Assembly: GCA_902520885.1 (NCBI GenBank)
Contig: CABYPW010000011.1
Span: forward strand, 20,417-84,416
Reading direction: 5' to 3'
Source of the DNA: an uncultured SAR116 cluster alpha proteobacterium
GTDB lineage: Bacteria > Pseudomonadota > Alphaproteobacteria > Puniceispirillales > Puniceispirillaceae
DNA: 64,000 nt
Shown: piece by piece, positions 17,032 to 27,089 of the stretch
Layout of the letters: the number at the start of each line of letters is the position of its first letter
Numbering within the stretch: position 1 is the first letter of the stretch
The notes under the pieces: generated by a model
Database searches by the model: none
What the model saw: the letters and a program-made list of their open reading frames with translations, nothing else
Told to the model about the DNA's origin: nothing
Made by a program: the position numbers and the translations under genes

Positions 17032-18399
17032 TTAGGTAATGAGGCTCTTAATGTCCTCTAGTTTTTCATTGATATCAACCGCATTACCTCGGGCTTCGAT
17101 ATTAAGGCGCACAAGAGGCTCATTATTTGACTTGCGCAAATTGAATCGCCAATTATCAAAGGCGAGGCTCACACCATCCGTTTCGTCGATAGATAGTGCA
17201 TCTGGCTTATATGTTTGTAAGACCGTTTCAATGGCGGCATCTGCGTCCTCAACGGTGAAGTTATTCTCTCCGCTACTCGGGAAGGCCTCGAATTGTGATT
17301 TTACGAGCTCGCTTAAAGACAGGCTTGAGGTTGAGAGTAATTCTATGATTAACAGCCATGGGACCATACCGCTATCGCAATAAGCAAAATTCTTGAAATA
17401 ATGATGCGCGGACATCTCTCCGCCATAAATAGCCTCTGTCTGTCTCATTGCCTGCTTTATAAAGGCATGCCCCGTTTTCGACTGTATAGCTTTGCCTCCC
17501 TTGCTCGTTACGATATCTTGTAAATTCCAGATAACCCGCGGGTCATGGATAATGTTTGATCCAGGGTTTCTATCCAAAAAGCTCGTTGCAAGGAGGCTCA
17601 GTACATATTCGCCTCCAATAAAGGCACCAGTCTCATCAAAGAAAAAGCACCTATCAAAATCACCATCAAAGGCAACGCCGAGGTCAGCACCCTCAGATAT
17701 AACGGCATTTGCTGTTGAAGGACGGTTCTCAACAAGAAGGGGATTTGGTATACCATTTGGGAACGTATGATCTGGTTCATGGTGTACTCTTATAAATTCA
17801 AGGGGCGCATCTTCCTTAATTAGGTGCTTTGCAATCGCATCAAACGTTGGACCTGCAGCGCCGTTACCGCAGTTAACAACAATTTTTAGTGGTTTGAGTT
17901 TTGAAGTTTCAATGAAACTAACGACTTGTTTTACGTATTTTATACGCGCTTTCGCAGCAATATCTGAGCGCGTTCCTTTGTGGTCAATTTTACCCCAAGC
18001 TTCGTCCTCCGCTAATTTTTTAATAACTTTAAAATCAGCCACATCATCAAGAGGCCTCGAAGCAGATTTTACGATTTTCATGCCATTATAATTTATTGGA
18101 TTATGAGATGCTGTGACAATAATACCTGCATCAGTCCAAAATTCTGTTACCGCCCAATACATCTCTTCTGTACCGGCCATACCAATATCCAATACATCCG
18201 CGCCAGTGTCCATAATACCCTTTGATACGGCATCTGCAAATTCGGGAGATGTCTGTCGTGCATCCCTTCCAATAACAATACTCTTTGCATTGAAGTGCTG
18301 GGCTACAGCACGTCCAATACGGTATGCAATACTGATATCTATATCAACACCAAGCTCGCCCCTAATATCATAAGCTTTAAAGCAGGTTAATTCGTTCAT
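17032..18399 (-). CDS. manB: Phosphomannomutase / phosphoglucomutase
   Basis: 455 aa alpha-D-phosphohexomutase that converts mannose-6-P to mannose-1-P for ManC. It has four domains. The active-site serine loop is TASHNP (Ser98), the metal loop is DGDFDRC (about 246-252), the sugar-specificity loop is GGEMSAHHYF, and the C-terminal phosphate-binding segment is RxSNNEPLVRLNIEAR. I use the second ATG (18399), which gives MNELTCFKAYDIRG as in CpsG; the ATG at 18408 adds three residues. It lies on the strand opposite manC and gmd, and its product completes GDP-mannose supply. Confidence 0.93.
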   Translation of the reverse strand: MNELTCFKAYDIRGELGVDIDISIAYRIGRAVAQHFNAKSIVIGRDARQTSPEFADAVSKGIMDTGADVLDIGMAGTEEMYWAVTEFWTDAGIIVTASHNPINYNGMKIVKSASRPLDDVADFKVIKKLAEDEAWGKIDHKGTRSDIAAKARIKYVKQVVSFIETSKLKPLKIVVNCGNGAAGPTFDAIAKHLIKEDAPLEFIRVHHEPDHTFPNGIPNPLLVENRPSTANAVISEGADLGVAFDGDFDRCFFFDETGAFIGGEYVLSLLATSFLDRNPGSNIIHDPRVIWNLQDIVTSKGGKAIQSKTGHAFIKQAMRQTEAIYGGEMSAHHYFKNFAYCDSGMVPWLLIIELLSTSSLSLSELVKSQFEAFPSSGENNFTVEDADAAIETVLQTYKPDALSIDETDGVSLAFDNWRFNLRKSNNEPLVRLNIEARGNAVDINEKLEDIKSLIT

Positions 18400-18665
18400 A
18401 GAAAACATCCAAAAATCAATTAGTTTAGTTAGCTAGATAACCTAAATCTCGTGGATATTAAAGGGCGTTATTTTTTGTTATTCATCGATGACTAAATTAG
18501 TGGCATTAATATAAGGAGGCTGAGAGGTTGCCTGCTGGCATTAATAACGGCTAATCTTAGAGTGGATCTAGAATAAATTCTGGGGTTTGATAACTGTTAT
18601 TTAGACAATCAATTGAAAATATTTTAATATCATCTTCATAATAATAGATGAGTAGGGCTTGTTTG

Positions 18666-19623
18666 ATGAAAAAGGCGTTAATCACTGGAGCGACAGGTCA
18701 GGACGGGGCCTTTTTGTCTGAGTTGTTATTAGATAAAGGATACGAATTTTTATCTTCATCACGGTGATTTAACAGATGCAACTAATCTGATTAGAATCGT
18801 TCAAGAAGTAAAACCTGATGAAATCTACAATTTGGCTGCCCAGAGTCACGTTCAAGTGAGCTTTGAAACTCCTGAATATACCGCAAATTCTGATGCGGTT
18901 GGTACTTTAAGACTTTTAGAGGCGATAAGAATACTTGGATTGGAACAAAAAACAAAATTTTATCAAGCCTCAACATCCGAATTATACGGCAAGGTACAGG
19001 AAGTCCCACAAAATGAAACCACACCTTTTTATCCAAGACGCCCTTATGCTGCCGCAAAACTTTATGCTTACTGGATTACTGTAAATTATCGTGAAGCATA
19101 CGGTATTTTCGCCTCAAATGGGATTTTATTTAATCACGAAGGGCCAACAAGAGGAGAAACATTTGTTACTCGTAAAATTACTATGGCAGTTGCAAAAATT
19201 TCGCTTGGGCTTCAACAAAAGTTGTTTCTTGGGAATCTGAATGCAGTGAGAGATTGGGGACATGCAAGAGATTATGTGGACGGGATGTGGCGCATTTTGC
19301 AGCATGATAAAGCGGATGATTTTGTGCTTGCCACTGAGGAAAAACACTCTGTTCGAGAATTCATTGAACTCTCATTTAAACATATTGGCATTGAAATTTC
19401 TTGGAAGGGTGAAGGAGTTAATGAAAGGGGTGTAGATGCATCTACGGGTAAAGAGTTAGTTTGTGTTGATCCTAAATACTTTAGACCAACTGAGGTAGAG
19501 CTTTTACTCGGAGACGCCTCAAAGGCAAAGCGACTTTTGGGGTGGCAGAGCTCAACCTCTTTTCAATCACTTGTAAATGAGATGGTAGAAGCCGACATTA
19601 AATTAGCAAAAAAACATGTATAA
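18666..19623 (+). pseudogene. gmd: GDP-mannose 4,6-dehydratase gene with an internal frameshifting deletion
   Basis: The gene starts normally (ATG 18666, [17 protein letters not shown] ... KGYE) but the frame ends at TGA 18765-18767 after 33 codons. Full Gmd homology resumes in another frame right there ([32 protein letters not shown]) and runs to 19623. Relative to E. coli Gmd the missing block is about 29 residues between GYE and LHYGD, which includes the NADP-binding Gly-x-x-Arg-Arg. The remaining part keeps the STSELYG and Tyr-x3-Lys (PYAAAK) elements. An internal start such as 18832 would lack the Rossmann fold's first half, so activity is unlikely. The fcl gene overlaps its end. Confidence 0.85.
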
Positions 19624-20557
19624 TTTTAATTTACATAATAAATCAATTTTTGTTGCTGGGCATAATGGGATGGTAGGTTCTGCAATTTGCCGACAATTAA
19701 AAAAATTTGAATTAGAAATTTTAACTGCAGAAAAAAGAGAGCTGGATTTAACTGATAAGAATGCTGTAAGTGCATGGATGTCAAAAAAGAGACCGAAAGT
19801 AGTAATTTTAGCTGCAGCTCGAGTAGGAGGAATCGTCGCCAATAATTCTTACCCGGTTGAATTTCTTTTAGAAAATCTAAAAATTCAAAATAATGTTATA
19901 GAAACTTCTTTCCAGATAGGCGTCGAGAAATTATTATTTTTGGGCTCTTCTTGCATATATCCAAAATTTTCTAAACAACCTATTAAAGAAGATTATTTAC
20001 TTACAGGGGAACTCGAAAAATCAAATGAATGGTATGCAATTGCAAAGATTGCCGGTTTAAAATTATGTCAGGCATTTCGAAAACAATATGGCTGTGATTT
20101 TATTTCTGCCATGCCTACCAATCTGTATGGTCCAAATGATAATTTTCACCCTGAACTTTCACATGTTCCTGCAGCTCTTTTGAGAAGATTTCATGAAGCT
20201 AAGCTGCGAGGTGATGCTGAGGTAGAAGTTTGGGGCACAGGCAAACCGAGGAGAGAGTTTTTACATGTTGACGACTTAGCTTCAGCTTGTGTTTACCTTC
20301 TGCAGAATTATTCAGAAATGCAAACGATAAATATTGGTACAGGAAGGGATATTTCAATAAGTGAGTTTGCCAATTTAATAAAAAAAATAACTGGATATAA
20401 GGGTAAGATTCTCTTTGATACTGGTAAGCCAGATGGGACAATGGTAAAAAAACTGGACGTAACTAAATTAAATCGGTTGGGTTGGAAGTCTACTATAGAA
20501 TTAAGGGCAGGTCTAACATCAACTTATTGCTGGGCTTTGGACGAAAAAATTATTTGA
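19616..20557 (+). CDS. fcl: GDP-L-fucose synthase (GDP-4-keto-6-deoxymannose epimerase/reductase)
   Basis: 313 aa SDR enzyme, normal length. The cofactor loop is [10 protein letters not shown] (13-22), LGSSCIYPK (109-117) is the family signature, and Tyr140-x3-Lys144 is the catalytic pair. [14 protein letters not shown] and EFLHVDDLA are also present. It should convert the Gmd product to GDP-L-fucose, but the gmd immediately upstream is broken in this window. Its start overlaps the gmd stop by 8 bases. If no second gmd exists elsewhere this enzyme has no substrate and may be on the way to loss. Confidence 0.92.
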   Translation: MYNFNLHNKSIFVAGHNGMVGSAICRQLKKFELEILTAEKRELDLTDKNAVSAWMSKKRPKVVILAAARVGGIVANNSYPVEFLLENLKIQNNVIETSFQIGVEKLLFLGSSCIYPKFSKQPIKEDYLLTGELEKSNEWYAIAKIAGLKLCQAFRKQYGCDFISAMPTNLYGPNDNFHPELSHVPAALLRRFHEAKLRGDAEVEVWGTGKPRREFLHVDDLASACVYLLQNYSEMQTINIGTGRDISISEFANLIKKITGYKGKILFDTGKPDGTMVKKLDVTKLNRLGWKSTIELRAGLTSTYCWALDEKII

Positions 20558-20673
20558 ATTATCTTGTTCAAGATATTTGCTCTATGCTCAGTTTTGATAA
20601 CTTATTTTTTGAATTGCCCACTTTGTAAATGGAACTCTTCATATCAAAATGAAAAACGAGAACCTAAAATTAA

Positions 20674-21483
20674 TCAATTTATTAAAGCTTCTATAGTTTT
20701 AGGAGAGGTGGGGTGCATTTTGCGGTTCCTTAAAAAATAGGAGGGTTCATTGTAAAGAATTTTTAAATCTTTAGGAATATCCATAAAATTTTTACTGAAA
20801 TCATTGCTAACAAAAAAAGCATTTGCGCCACTTAAATTACAACACACTAGTGTAAAGTTATATTTTTCAAATAATGCATTGAAAGAAGCAAGAGATGCTC
20901 CAAAATAATCACTACCATCCCAAACATGAGAAGAGTTGTATTTCATTTTAAACTCTATTGGAGGTGGAAACTTTCCATTATATTCAACAATAAATAATTT
21001 TGGCAAAATATTGTTAGATAGTAATTTCTCGACTAAATATATATCATTGCCGTCTAAATCTAACGAAATAACTTCTGGTATGTAAGAGGATGGTGAAATT
21101 AAATTTAGAATATTTTCATTTGTAATCCATTCTTTTGTAAATGTAAGTTTTTTCGAATCTGAAATATTAAAGGCAAGATTTTGTCCACCAAACCAAGCGC
21201 CCTGCCAGCCTAACGCAAGCAAAATTATAGTATTGTTCTCAAGGCCGGTGCCGACACCAAATTCCCAAAAAGTCCCTTTTTTTATTCCTATTCTATTTAA
21301 AATTTCAAGCGTAATGGCATCTTCCTCATTTTGTGAAAACCCAAAGAACTTTCTTAACTTATTGAGGGGATTTAGATGCGCATTAGCTTTTTCTGATAAG
21401 TTCATGTTTACAAACAAATCGTAAATGCGCTCGAGATTCTCCGCGCCTATTAATTTTTTTAAATGTTCTAATTTTATGTCCAT
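20674..21483 (-). CDS. FkbM-like or related SAM-methyltransferase-fold protein
   Basis: 269 aa. The central part reads SQNEEDAITLEIL, then FWEFGVGTGLENNT, then ISLDLDGNDIYLVEKLL and IVEYNGKFPPP. This is the layout of a group of proteins annotated as methyltransferase FkbM-related in polysaccharide clusters, in which FxEFGxGxG corresponds to motif I and DLDGND to the acidic strand. Its substrate is unknown. No signal peptide. The ribosome site before the ATG (AGAAGAAA) is weak. It faces the fcl gene tail to tail. Confidence 0.6.
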   Translation of the reverse strand: MDIKLEHLKKLIGAENLERIYDLFVNMNLSEKANAHLNPLNKLRKFFGFSQNEEDAITLEILNRIGIKKGTFWEFGVGTGLENNTIILLALGWQGAWFGGQNLAFNISDSKKLTFTKEWITNENILNLISPSSYIPEVISLDLDGNDIYLVEKLLSNNILPKLFIVEYNGKFPPPIEFKMKYNSSHVWDGSDYFGASLASFNALFEKYNFTLVCCNLSGANAFFVSNDFSKNFMDIPKDLKILYNEPSYFLRNRKMHPTSPKTIEALIN

Positions 21484-21826
21484 AAAATTTTTCTTCTATT
21501 TGAGATAATTAAGATATTTAAATTAGATTTTTGTTAAATTGTTATCCTGATAAGTCTGTGATAATTTAATAAAGTGAAAAATTTCGTAAAAAAATTATTT
21601 TTGGTGTTAACAGAACATATACCCAATAAGGAAGATTGTATAAAAATATTGATAAACCACCTGGAACCCATACTAGAATAAATGTTGGTTCTTGTGTAGA
21701 TAAAATGGTCTCACCATTCAATTTAAATTTTAAGACCTCTCTTGAGCCTCGTTCTGTTTTTTATGGCTAAGGATTGTTTCAGACACAAATATTGATGCTG
21801 ATACCGTAATATTCAATAACAACAAA
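21484..21826. other. Intergenic AT-rich stretch without a supported gene
   Basis: About 340 bases lie between two minus-strand methyltransferase genes. The longest plus-strand frame here (about 46 codons, ending near 21768) has no start with a ribosome site and no recognisable similarity. I see no tRNA, terminator hairpin or repeat. It may be a decayed gene, given the pseudogenes nearby. Confidence 0.4.
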
Positions 21827-22396
21827 CTATATACTTTCCCATTCCTTAGAAACTAATAAGCTCATTCTAATTTCTTGTATACTGTTTAATTCGGTATAAA
21901 TCATTTTTTGTATTTCCTTTTCACTCACACCGGCTGCTTGAGCTTCACGAACTCTAAATCCGTAAATATAATTAATTTTTTGGACTTTTATATTAACATC
22001 ATGAAAAAAGCCTAGAGGGGTTATTGTTTCTTTATTTTTTATTTGTTCTAAATTTTTATCTCTATTAAACATTTCCATTGTTGCTGGTAAAATTACTCTG
22101 CAATGCGTAGGATCAATTATAAAATGCTCGTGTCTTGGGTGTGGCACATATATGTTTAAAACACACCCGTCTTTCGCAATTCTATATATCTCTTTGATGA
22201 TATTTAGAAAATCGTTTGGCATAGCGCCAACGTGCTCAAGAACATGGGAGAACAGCATCTCGTCAACCGAATTAGAGCTAAAAGGCCAAGGAGTTTTTTC
22301 CATATCTAAAATCATATCGGGTTCGACTGAATCAAAAAGGTCAACATTTAACCAACCTTCAATTTTTTTTGACCCGCATCCAAAATTGATTTTCAT
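21827..22396 (-). CDS. Class I SAM-dependent methyltransferase, 189 aa
   Basis: Motif I is at the very N-terminus (INFGCGSKKIEGWLNVDL, 3-20), a form typical of small Methyltransf_11 proteins in polysaccharide loci. MSH/SHVLEHV at about 50-56 is the motif IV region and GCVLNIYVPH follows. A GGAG lies eight bases before the ATG. It is cytoplasmic. It stands between another methyltransferase-like gene and a glycosyltransferase, which supports a role in glycan modification. Confidence 0.75.
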   Translation of the reverse strand: MKINFGCGSKKIEGWLNVDLFDSVEPDMILDMEKTPWPFSSNSVDEMLFSHVLEHVGAMPNDFLNIIKEIYRIAKDGCVLNIYVPHPRHEHFIIDPTHCRVILPATMEMFNRDKNLEQIKNKETITPLGFFHDVNIKVQKINYIYGFRVREAQAAGVSEKEIQKMIYTELNSIQEIRMSLLVSKEWESI

Positions 22397-22509
22397 TTAA
22401 AGACTCCAGTCCGAACATTATTTAATTAACTTTTAATATTTAATTTACCCGTTAAAACCGGTAATTTATCGTATATGATTATTTTTACAAAATGATAAAG
22501 CAAAAATAA

Positions 22510-23496
22510 ATGATTACTGTTGATATTTTTTTTCCCAATCATTCTTTTGGTCTGCTGAATGATGCACAAGTAATAGCCAAGAATGCAAAAGCTTTATTTG
22601 GAGATAATATCAACTTCAGATTTGTTAAAATACCTGTTCGTGATTTTCAGACAGAGAAACCAGGAACAAAATTATCTCAAATAATTCAGGTGCCTGGGGA
22701 TTTGGCAATATTAGTAGAAAGAATAATTTGTGATGACTTTTTGTTTAGATACAAAGAAAAAATTCTTCTTATTAATCCAGAGTGGTTCAGGAAGCATGAA
22801 ATCGAGCAAAGCAGTAAATACATAGACACTATACTATTTAAATCAAAAAGCGATTTTGAAAGACTTAAAAAAGTTATTAGGAATAATTGTGAATATATAG
22901 GATTTACATCGACAGACCCTACAAGAACGGTTTCAAATTACGAAGAATTTGGACACTATAGGGGGAAAAATCCAGCACGTATTACCCAACCATTGATAGA
23001 TATTTGGCTGAAGCATCCTGAGTGGCCGAGTCTTAGCATTCAATCATTTGGTTTTGGAGCAGAAATAGGGATACCAGAATGGATTAACCATAAAAATTTA
23101 AGAATGTTTTATGGCATGAGGAATTTTAATGAACATTTAGATGATGCAAGTAGAACAGGAGTTCACATTTGTACTACTCATTCAGAAGGATTTGGCCATT
23201 TTATCAATGAAGCAAAAGCTATGTCAGCATTTGTTATAACAATAGATGCCCCCCCTATGAACGAGCTCGTTGATGAAAGCAATGGAATTTTAATACCTAT
23301 TAAAGAACGAAAAAAACAATATGCTGGGTTTTGGTATGAAGTAGACCAAAATGAAATAGAGAAAGCCATTTTAAAATGCTTGTCCTTACCTATCTCTACT
23401 AGAGAGAAAATGGGTCAATTAGCACGGGAATCTTTTGTATCAGACCGACATCGTTTCTTAGAAAACCTAAAAGAATTTTTTGAAAAGAGACTTTGA
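22510..23496 (+). CDS. GT4-type glycosyltransferase
   Basis: 328 aa. The C-terminal domain has the family's E-x7-E motif (Glu226-Gly-Phe-Gly ... Glu234) within SEGFGHFINEAKAMS, followed by ELVDESNGILIP, the usual donor-binding region of GT-B enzymes. The N-terminal acceptor domain is short and atypical. The ribosome site is poor. It is the last gene of the polysaccharide locus and converges on the catabolic operon. Donor and linkage are unknown. Confidence 0.75.
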   Translation: MITVDIFFPNHSFGLLNDAQVIAKNAKALFGDNINFRFVKIPVRDFQTEKPGTKLSQIIQVPGDLAILVERIICDDFLFRYKEKILLINPEWFRKHEIEQSSKYIDTILFKSKSDFERLKKVIRNNCEYIGFTSTDPTRTVSNYEEFGHYRGKNPARITQPLIDIWLKHPEWPSLSIQSFGFGAEIGIPEWINHKNLRMFYGMRNFNEHLDDASRTGVHICTTHSEGFGHFINEAKAMSAFVITIDAPPMNELVDESNGILIPIKERKKQYAGFWYEVDQNEIEKAILKCLSLPISTREKMGQLARESFVSDRHRFLENLKEFFEKRL

Positions 23497-23582
23497 AACA
23501 CCAGCAAAGACTTACCTCAAATGTTGGTTAGGTGAAATAATAAGCATTATCAAACACTAGAATTGTTGTTCAGCAAACTTAT

Positions 23583-24323
23583 TTATGGATTAATATTCAA
23601 ACCTTCTGGATAATAAATCCCATGCGGCAGTTCTTCTAGTTGAGGAAACTGTCCCAAACTAGGAATGGTATTTATCAATTGGTTAATAAATTCTATATCA
23701 AACCCATTATTTTGTTCTGGTTTCGAGAGATCTTTGAATATAAATTTATCATCATCTTTAAATAATGTTTCTCTAAATTCACGTTCACTCTTTCGAATAA
23801 ATTGTCCATCTGAAAAAGTAATAAGATACACTTTACCGCTAATGCAAAAACTTAGATCAAAATTTGCAACGCCTTGAAATTTTCCATCTTGGTCACTTAT
23901 CACAATTTTCGGATGAGGCAATGGTAGATAAGCACTAAAAAAAAGCTGGTCAGCTTTTGCAAACATTGGATCAATGTCTTTAGATAGTTCACCGTCACTG
24001 ATTTTTAGGCATTTATTTTCAACCCAGGAAAAATAAGAGAGTAATGCATTTTTTATTGGCCTTCTAAATGCATTGACTCTAGATAAAAGTACTTCTTTAG
24101 TGAATAAGTTCAAATCGTTATTTGATTGAAATTGTAAAAGCTGTTCTGGTTTGAGTTCAAGCCAGCCTTTGCTTGAAATTCTGAGTGTCGATAATTCATC
24201 ATTTAAACAGATAAATTGCCTATTTACATTGCTGACTGTTGGATCGAGACAATAGTTATTCCAAAGAATAGATGGTGTTTCGCATATCCCATAAATTAGA
24301 ATTGAAGAAGGTGGTGTCGACAT
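23583..24323 (-). CDS. Hypothetical protein linked to the TTT/propeller operon, 246 aa
   Basis: I do not recognise this family. The protein has no signal peptide and no membrane segment. It contains alternating helices and strands, with a hydrophobic LPLPHPKIVISD segment near the middle and a Pro-rich, Asn-rich tail (PHGIYYPEGLNINP). Its start lies only 15 bases after the stop of the propeller gene, so it is probably the last gene of a tctC-tctB-tctA-propeller-hypothetical transcript. The second TTT locus in this window has no homologue of it. That makes it a candidate accessory part of the first system. Confidence 0.65.
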   Translation of the reverse strand: MSTPPSSILIYGICETPSILWNNYCLDPTVSNVNRQFICLNDELSTLRISSKGWLELKPEQLLQFQSNNDLNLFTKEVLLSRVNAFRRPIKNALLSYFSWVENKCLKISDGELSKDIDPMFAKADQLFFSAYLPLPHPKIVISDQDGKFQGVANFDLSFCISGKVYLITFSDGQFIRKSEREFRETLFKDDDKFIFKDLSKPEQNNGFDIEFINQLINTIPSLGQFPQLEELPHGIYYPEGLNINP

Positions 24324-24338
24324 CTAAAGAGCTATTAA

Positions 24339-25571
24339 TCAAATATCCATCTCAAGAACATATAGGCCACCAGACCAGCGGTCTACGGCATATATTATTC
24401 CGTTCTCATCTGCGTATACATCGTTCATTTGAATTGCATTGACTCTAGAGTTAGTAGGTTTTGGAGGAACAAAATGGGCAATTTCCTGAGGTTGATAAGG
24501 GTTTTTGATATCATAAACTCTAATACCGGCGTTAAAAAAAGCGCCAATTAGAATTTCTTCACTTTTGAAAGAAGGACCTGGTCTATTTTCGTGTAAGTTA
24601 TGAGAACCAAAACGCCCCCCTTTAAGTCCAAACTCCTCGACTGGAGGTAAAGGTAAGGTGCTAATTGGAACAAGGTTTCTCTCATTTCTAGCGTCGAGTA
24701 TCCAAGTTAGTTTTGGCCAATCTGCTCCATCATCTTTGATACACTCATCTGATACAATGATAAGCTCACGATTAAAAAGGGGTAGTGCAGTATGAGAAAA
24801 TCCTGGATAAGGATTATGGGGATTCCAATTACTAATTACCTTAGGTGAAGATTTATCGCTAATATCAAGAATATAAACACCGCCATCAATGTACCCTAGG
24901 TAGGCTCTGTCTGGACGTTCCTCATAAACATTTACATTATGAAGCCGAAAGGCATCACTACCCATTGGGTCCACACCTTCTTCTGGGTTTACACGGGGTG
25001 GAAGTTCCTCTGTGTCGCCTACTTTTGCACCAGGTATCCACCATCTACCAATTTCTTCAATTTTGCTTGGGTTTTGGACATCTAGTATTTGATAGAATTG
25101 GTCATCTCGTGGGTGTTTTGGCTCAAAATTAGGTGCTCCACTGGAACAGTGTACTGTCTTACCATCTACAAACCATAAACAATGCATGCCCCTTGAATGA
25201 GGTCCAGCTGTCGAGTGAAAACCAATTGATTTGGGTTCTTCTGGTTTACTTATGTCAAATAGCTCCATACCAGCTGGCTCTAACCCCTTTTCGTAAACTT
25301 GATAGGCGATTGCGAGAACATCACCGCATACTTCAAGTGAATTAGAGCGCATTTTCATATGTGGTAATTCTGTTTGGCAAACAACTCTAGTATTTTTGGG
25401 GTCAGTTACGTCTACGCCAGTAAAGTTTTTTGGCGCCCCCTCATGTGCAAGCCAAATAATTCTTCTTCCATCGTGTGTGACTTGCATCGACACACCCTCA
25501 CCAATTCCACCAAAGCCATTTAGTGTATTTTGCGAGAGCAGGGTCATGTTTTTAATAAGCGTATCTGACAT
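24339..25571 (-). CDS. LVIVD-repeat beta-propeller protein, copy 1
   Basis: 410 aa without signal peptide. Repeated blades end in a beta strand of the type GVYILDISDKSSPKVI or IRVYDIKNPYQPQEI, the LVIVD-like repeat. Copy 2 (37042-38274) is nearly co-linear and shares at least seven histidine positions: AHEGxPKNF, GPHSRGxHCLWF, RLHN, the double-His HNPYPGF(S/T)HT, and GGRFGSHNxHENRPG. Such conserved histidines suggest a metal-binding or catalytic propeller rather than a structural one; this is inference. The gene lies 23 bases after tctA, in the same operon, so a role in handling the imported acid is plausible. Confidence 0.75.
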   Translation of the reverse strand: MSDTLIKNMTLLSQNTLNGFGGIGEGVSMQVTHDGRRIIWLAHEGAPKNFTGVDVTDPKNTRVVCQTELPHMKMRSNSLEVCGDVLAIAYQVYEKGLEPAGMELFDISKPEEPKSIGFHSTAGPHSRGMHCLWFVDGKTVHCSSGAPNFEPKHPRDDQFYQILDVQNPSKIEEIGRWWIPGAKVGDTEELPPRVNPEEGVDPMGSDAFRLHNVNVYEERPDRAYLGYIDGGVYILDISDKSSPKVISNWNPHNPYPGFSHTALPLFNRELIIVSDECIKDDGADWPKLTWILDARNERNLVPISTLPLPPVEEFGLKGGRFGSHNLHENRPGPSFKSEEILIGAFFNAGIRVYDIKNPYQPQEIAHFVPPKPTNSRVNAIQMNDVYADENGIIYAVDRWSGGLYVLEMDI

Positions 25572-25594
25572 TTTTCCCTCTTCGATTTAAAAAT

Positions 25595-27079
25595 TTACTT
25601 TTCCTGCCACGGCTGTGGCTTAAAAGAAATGTAAATTATGAAAGCAATACTAACCACTAATACTAATGAAATAGGTCTAGTAAGGATATAACTCACTGGA
25701 GCATTGTTAGAGACTATTAACAAGTCTCGCATTCCATCTTCTGCAATTGGCCCTAAAATCAATCCCAGGAGTAATCCAGCTGTTGAGAAATTCGTTTTCA
25801 TCATTAAGTATCCAATTACCCCGAACCCGATCATTATCCACACATCATAAATGTTATTGGTGCCCGCATAAGTTCCTATTACACTGAAGATCATAATAAG
25901 AGGCGCAATCAAACCTCTGGGGATTACTGTGAGATAAGCCATTATTCTTGCGAGGAAAATTGCAAAGAAACCCATGATAACATTTGCTGCAATAAATCCC
26001 CACATAATTGTATAAATGATCTCAGGAGAGTTCTTAAATAAGCGAAGGCCTGGTTGAAGACCATGTATCATTAATGCGCCAAAAATGACCGCAGCTGAGA
26101 TACCTCCTGGTATTCCTAAAACAAACATAGGAACAAGCGAGGTTCCGGTTACACCGTTATTAGAGCCTTCTGTCGCAGCTAGCCCTTTTGGTTCACCCTC
26201 TCCAAATTTATCACCTGGTTTTGCTCGACGAATTTCCCAAGCATAAGCAATCCATTGTGCAACGCTTCCACCTGCGGCAGGTATTACTCCCATAACTAAA
26301 CCAACAGACCATCCTCTAATTAAAGACCAGCGGAGGCGAGAGATCTCTCCAAGATCTGGCCAAATTCGCCAACTTAATTTCTGGACGCCAGAAATAGTAT
26401 TTTTTGCCTCTCCTTCACTTAATTCCAATGCTTGAGCAAAAGCAAATAAGCCAATAATTGCTGGAAGAATACCGAGTCCTGCTTCAAACCCTACAAAATC
26501 AAAGGTAAAGCGTGGAAAGCCAGAATATTGATCGATTCCAATCGTAGAAATCAAAAGACCAAATGCTCCAGATAAAAGCCCCTTAAATACAGAACCAAAG
26601 GAAACAGACGCAATTGCGGTTAGTCCAAGTATGGCCACCAAAAAATATTCTGCTGGCCCAAATAATAAAGCTACTTGGGCAAGAGGTGGGGCAAGAATTA
26701 AGAGCACAAAGCCGCTTATTATCCCCCCAACGACAGATGCAAATGTCGAAATTCTTATTGCTTGGATAGCTTTTCCCCTTCTGGTCATTTCATACCCTTC
26801 AATAGATGAAGCAGCTGAAGCAGATGTTCCTGGTGCTCTGAGCAGAATGGCAGAAAATGATCCCCCATATATTCCAGCTGCAAAGCAGGAAACCAGCAAA
26901 ATTAACGCAGTCTCAGGTGGAAACTGGAAAGATACTGGTATCATTAATGCAATTGCCATTGGTGGGCTTAATCCAGGTATAGCACCAATAATAAGTCCAA
27001 CTAAAACACCAAGCAACATTGCAAGGAGATTTGCTACGTCAAATATATTTCCAAGATAGTTAAGAGCAACAATATCCAT
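25595..27079 (-). CDS. tctA: Tripartite tricarboxylate transporter, large membrane subunit (TctA), system 1
   Basis: 494 aa with about 11-12 hydrophobic segments. The N-terminal GLIIGAIPGLSPPMA stretch and the second Gly/Pro-rich half-repeat (MGVIPAAGGSVAQWIAY) are hallmarks of TctA. It is the channel-like subunit that takes carboxylates from the binding protein with a proton or sodium gradient. It follows tctB by 10 bases. The transported substrate cannot be read from the sequence. Confidence 0.92.
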   Translation of the reverse strand: MDIVALNYLGNIFDVANLLAMLLGVLVGLIIGAIPGLSPPMAIALMIPVSFQFPPETALILLVSCFAAGIYGGSFSAILLRAPGTSASAASSIEGYEMTRRGKAIQAIRISTFASVVGGIISGFVLLILAPPLAQVALLFGPAEYFLVAILGLTAIASVSFGSVFKGLLSGAFGLLISTIGIDQYSGFPRFTFDFVGFEAGLGILPAIIGLFAFAQALELSEGEAKNTISGVQKLSWRIWPDLGEISRLRWSLIRGWSVGLVMGVIPAAGGSVAQWIAYAWEIRRAKPGDKFGEGEPKGLAATEGSNNGVTGTSLVPMFVLGIPGGISAAVIFGALMIHGLQPGLRLFKNSPEIIYTIMWGFIAANVIMGFFAIFLARIMAYLTVIPRGLIAPLIMIFSVIGTYAGTNNIYDVWIMIGFGVIGYLMMKTNFSTAGLLLGLILGPIAEDGMRDLLIVSNNAPVSYILTRPISLVLVVSIAFIIYISFKPQPWQEK

Positions 27080-27089
27080 CTTCTATATC

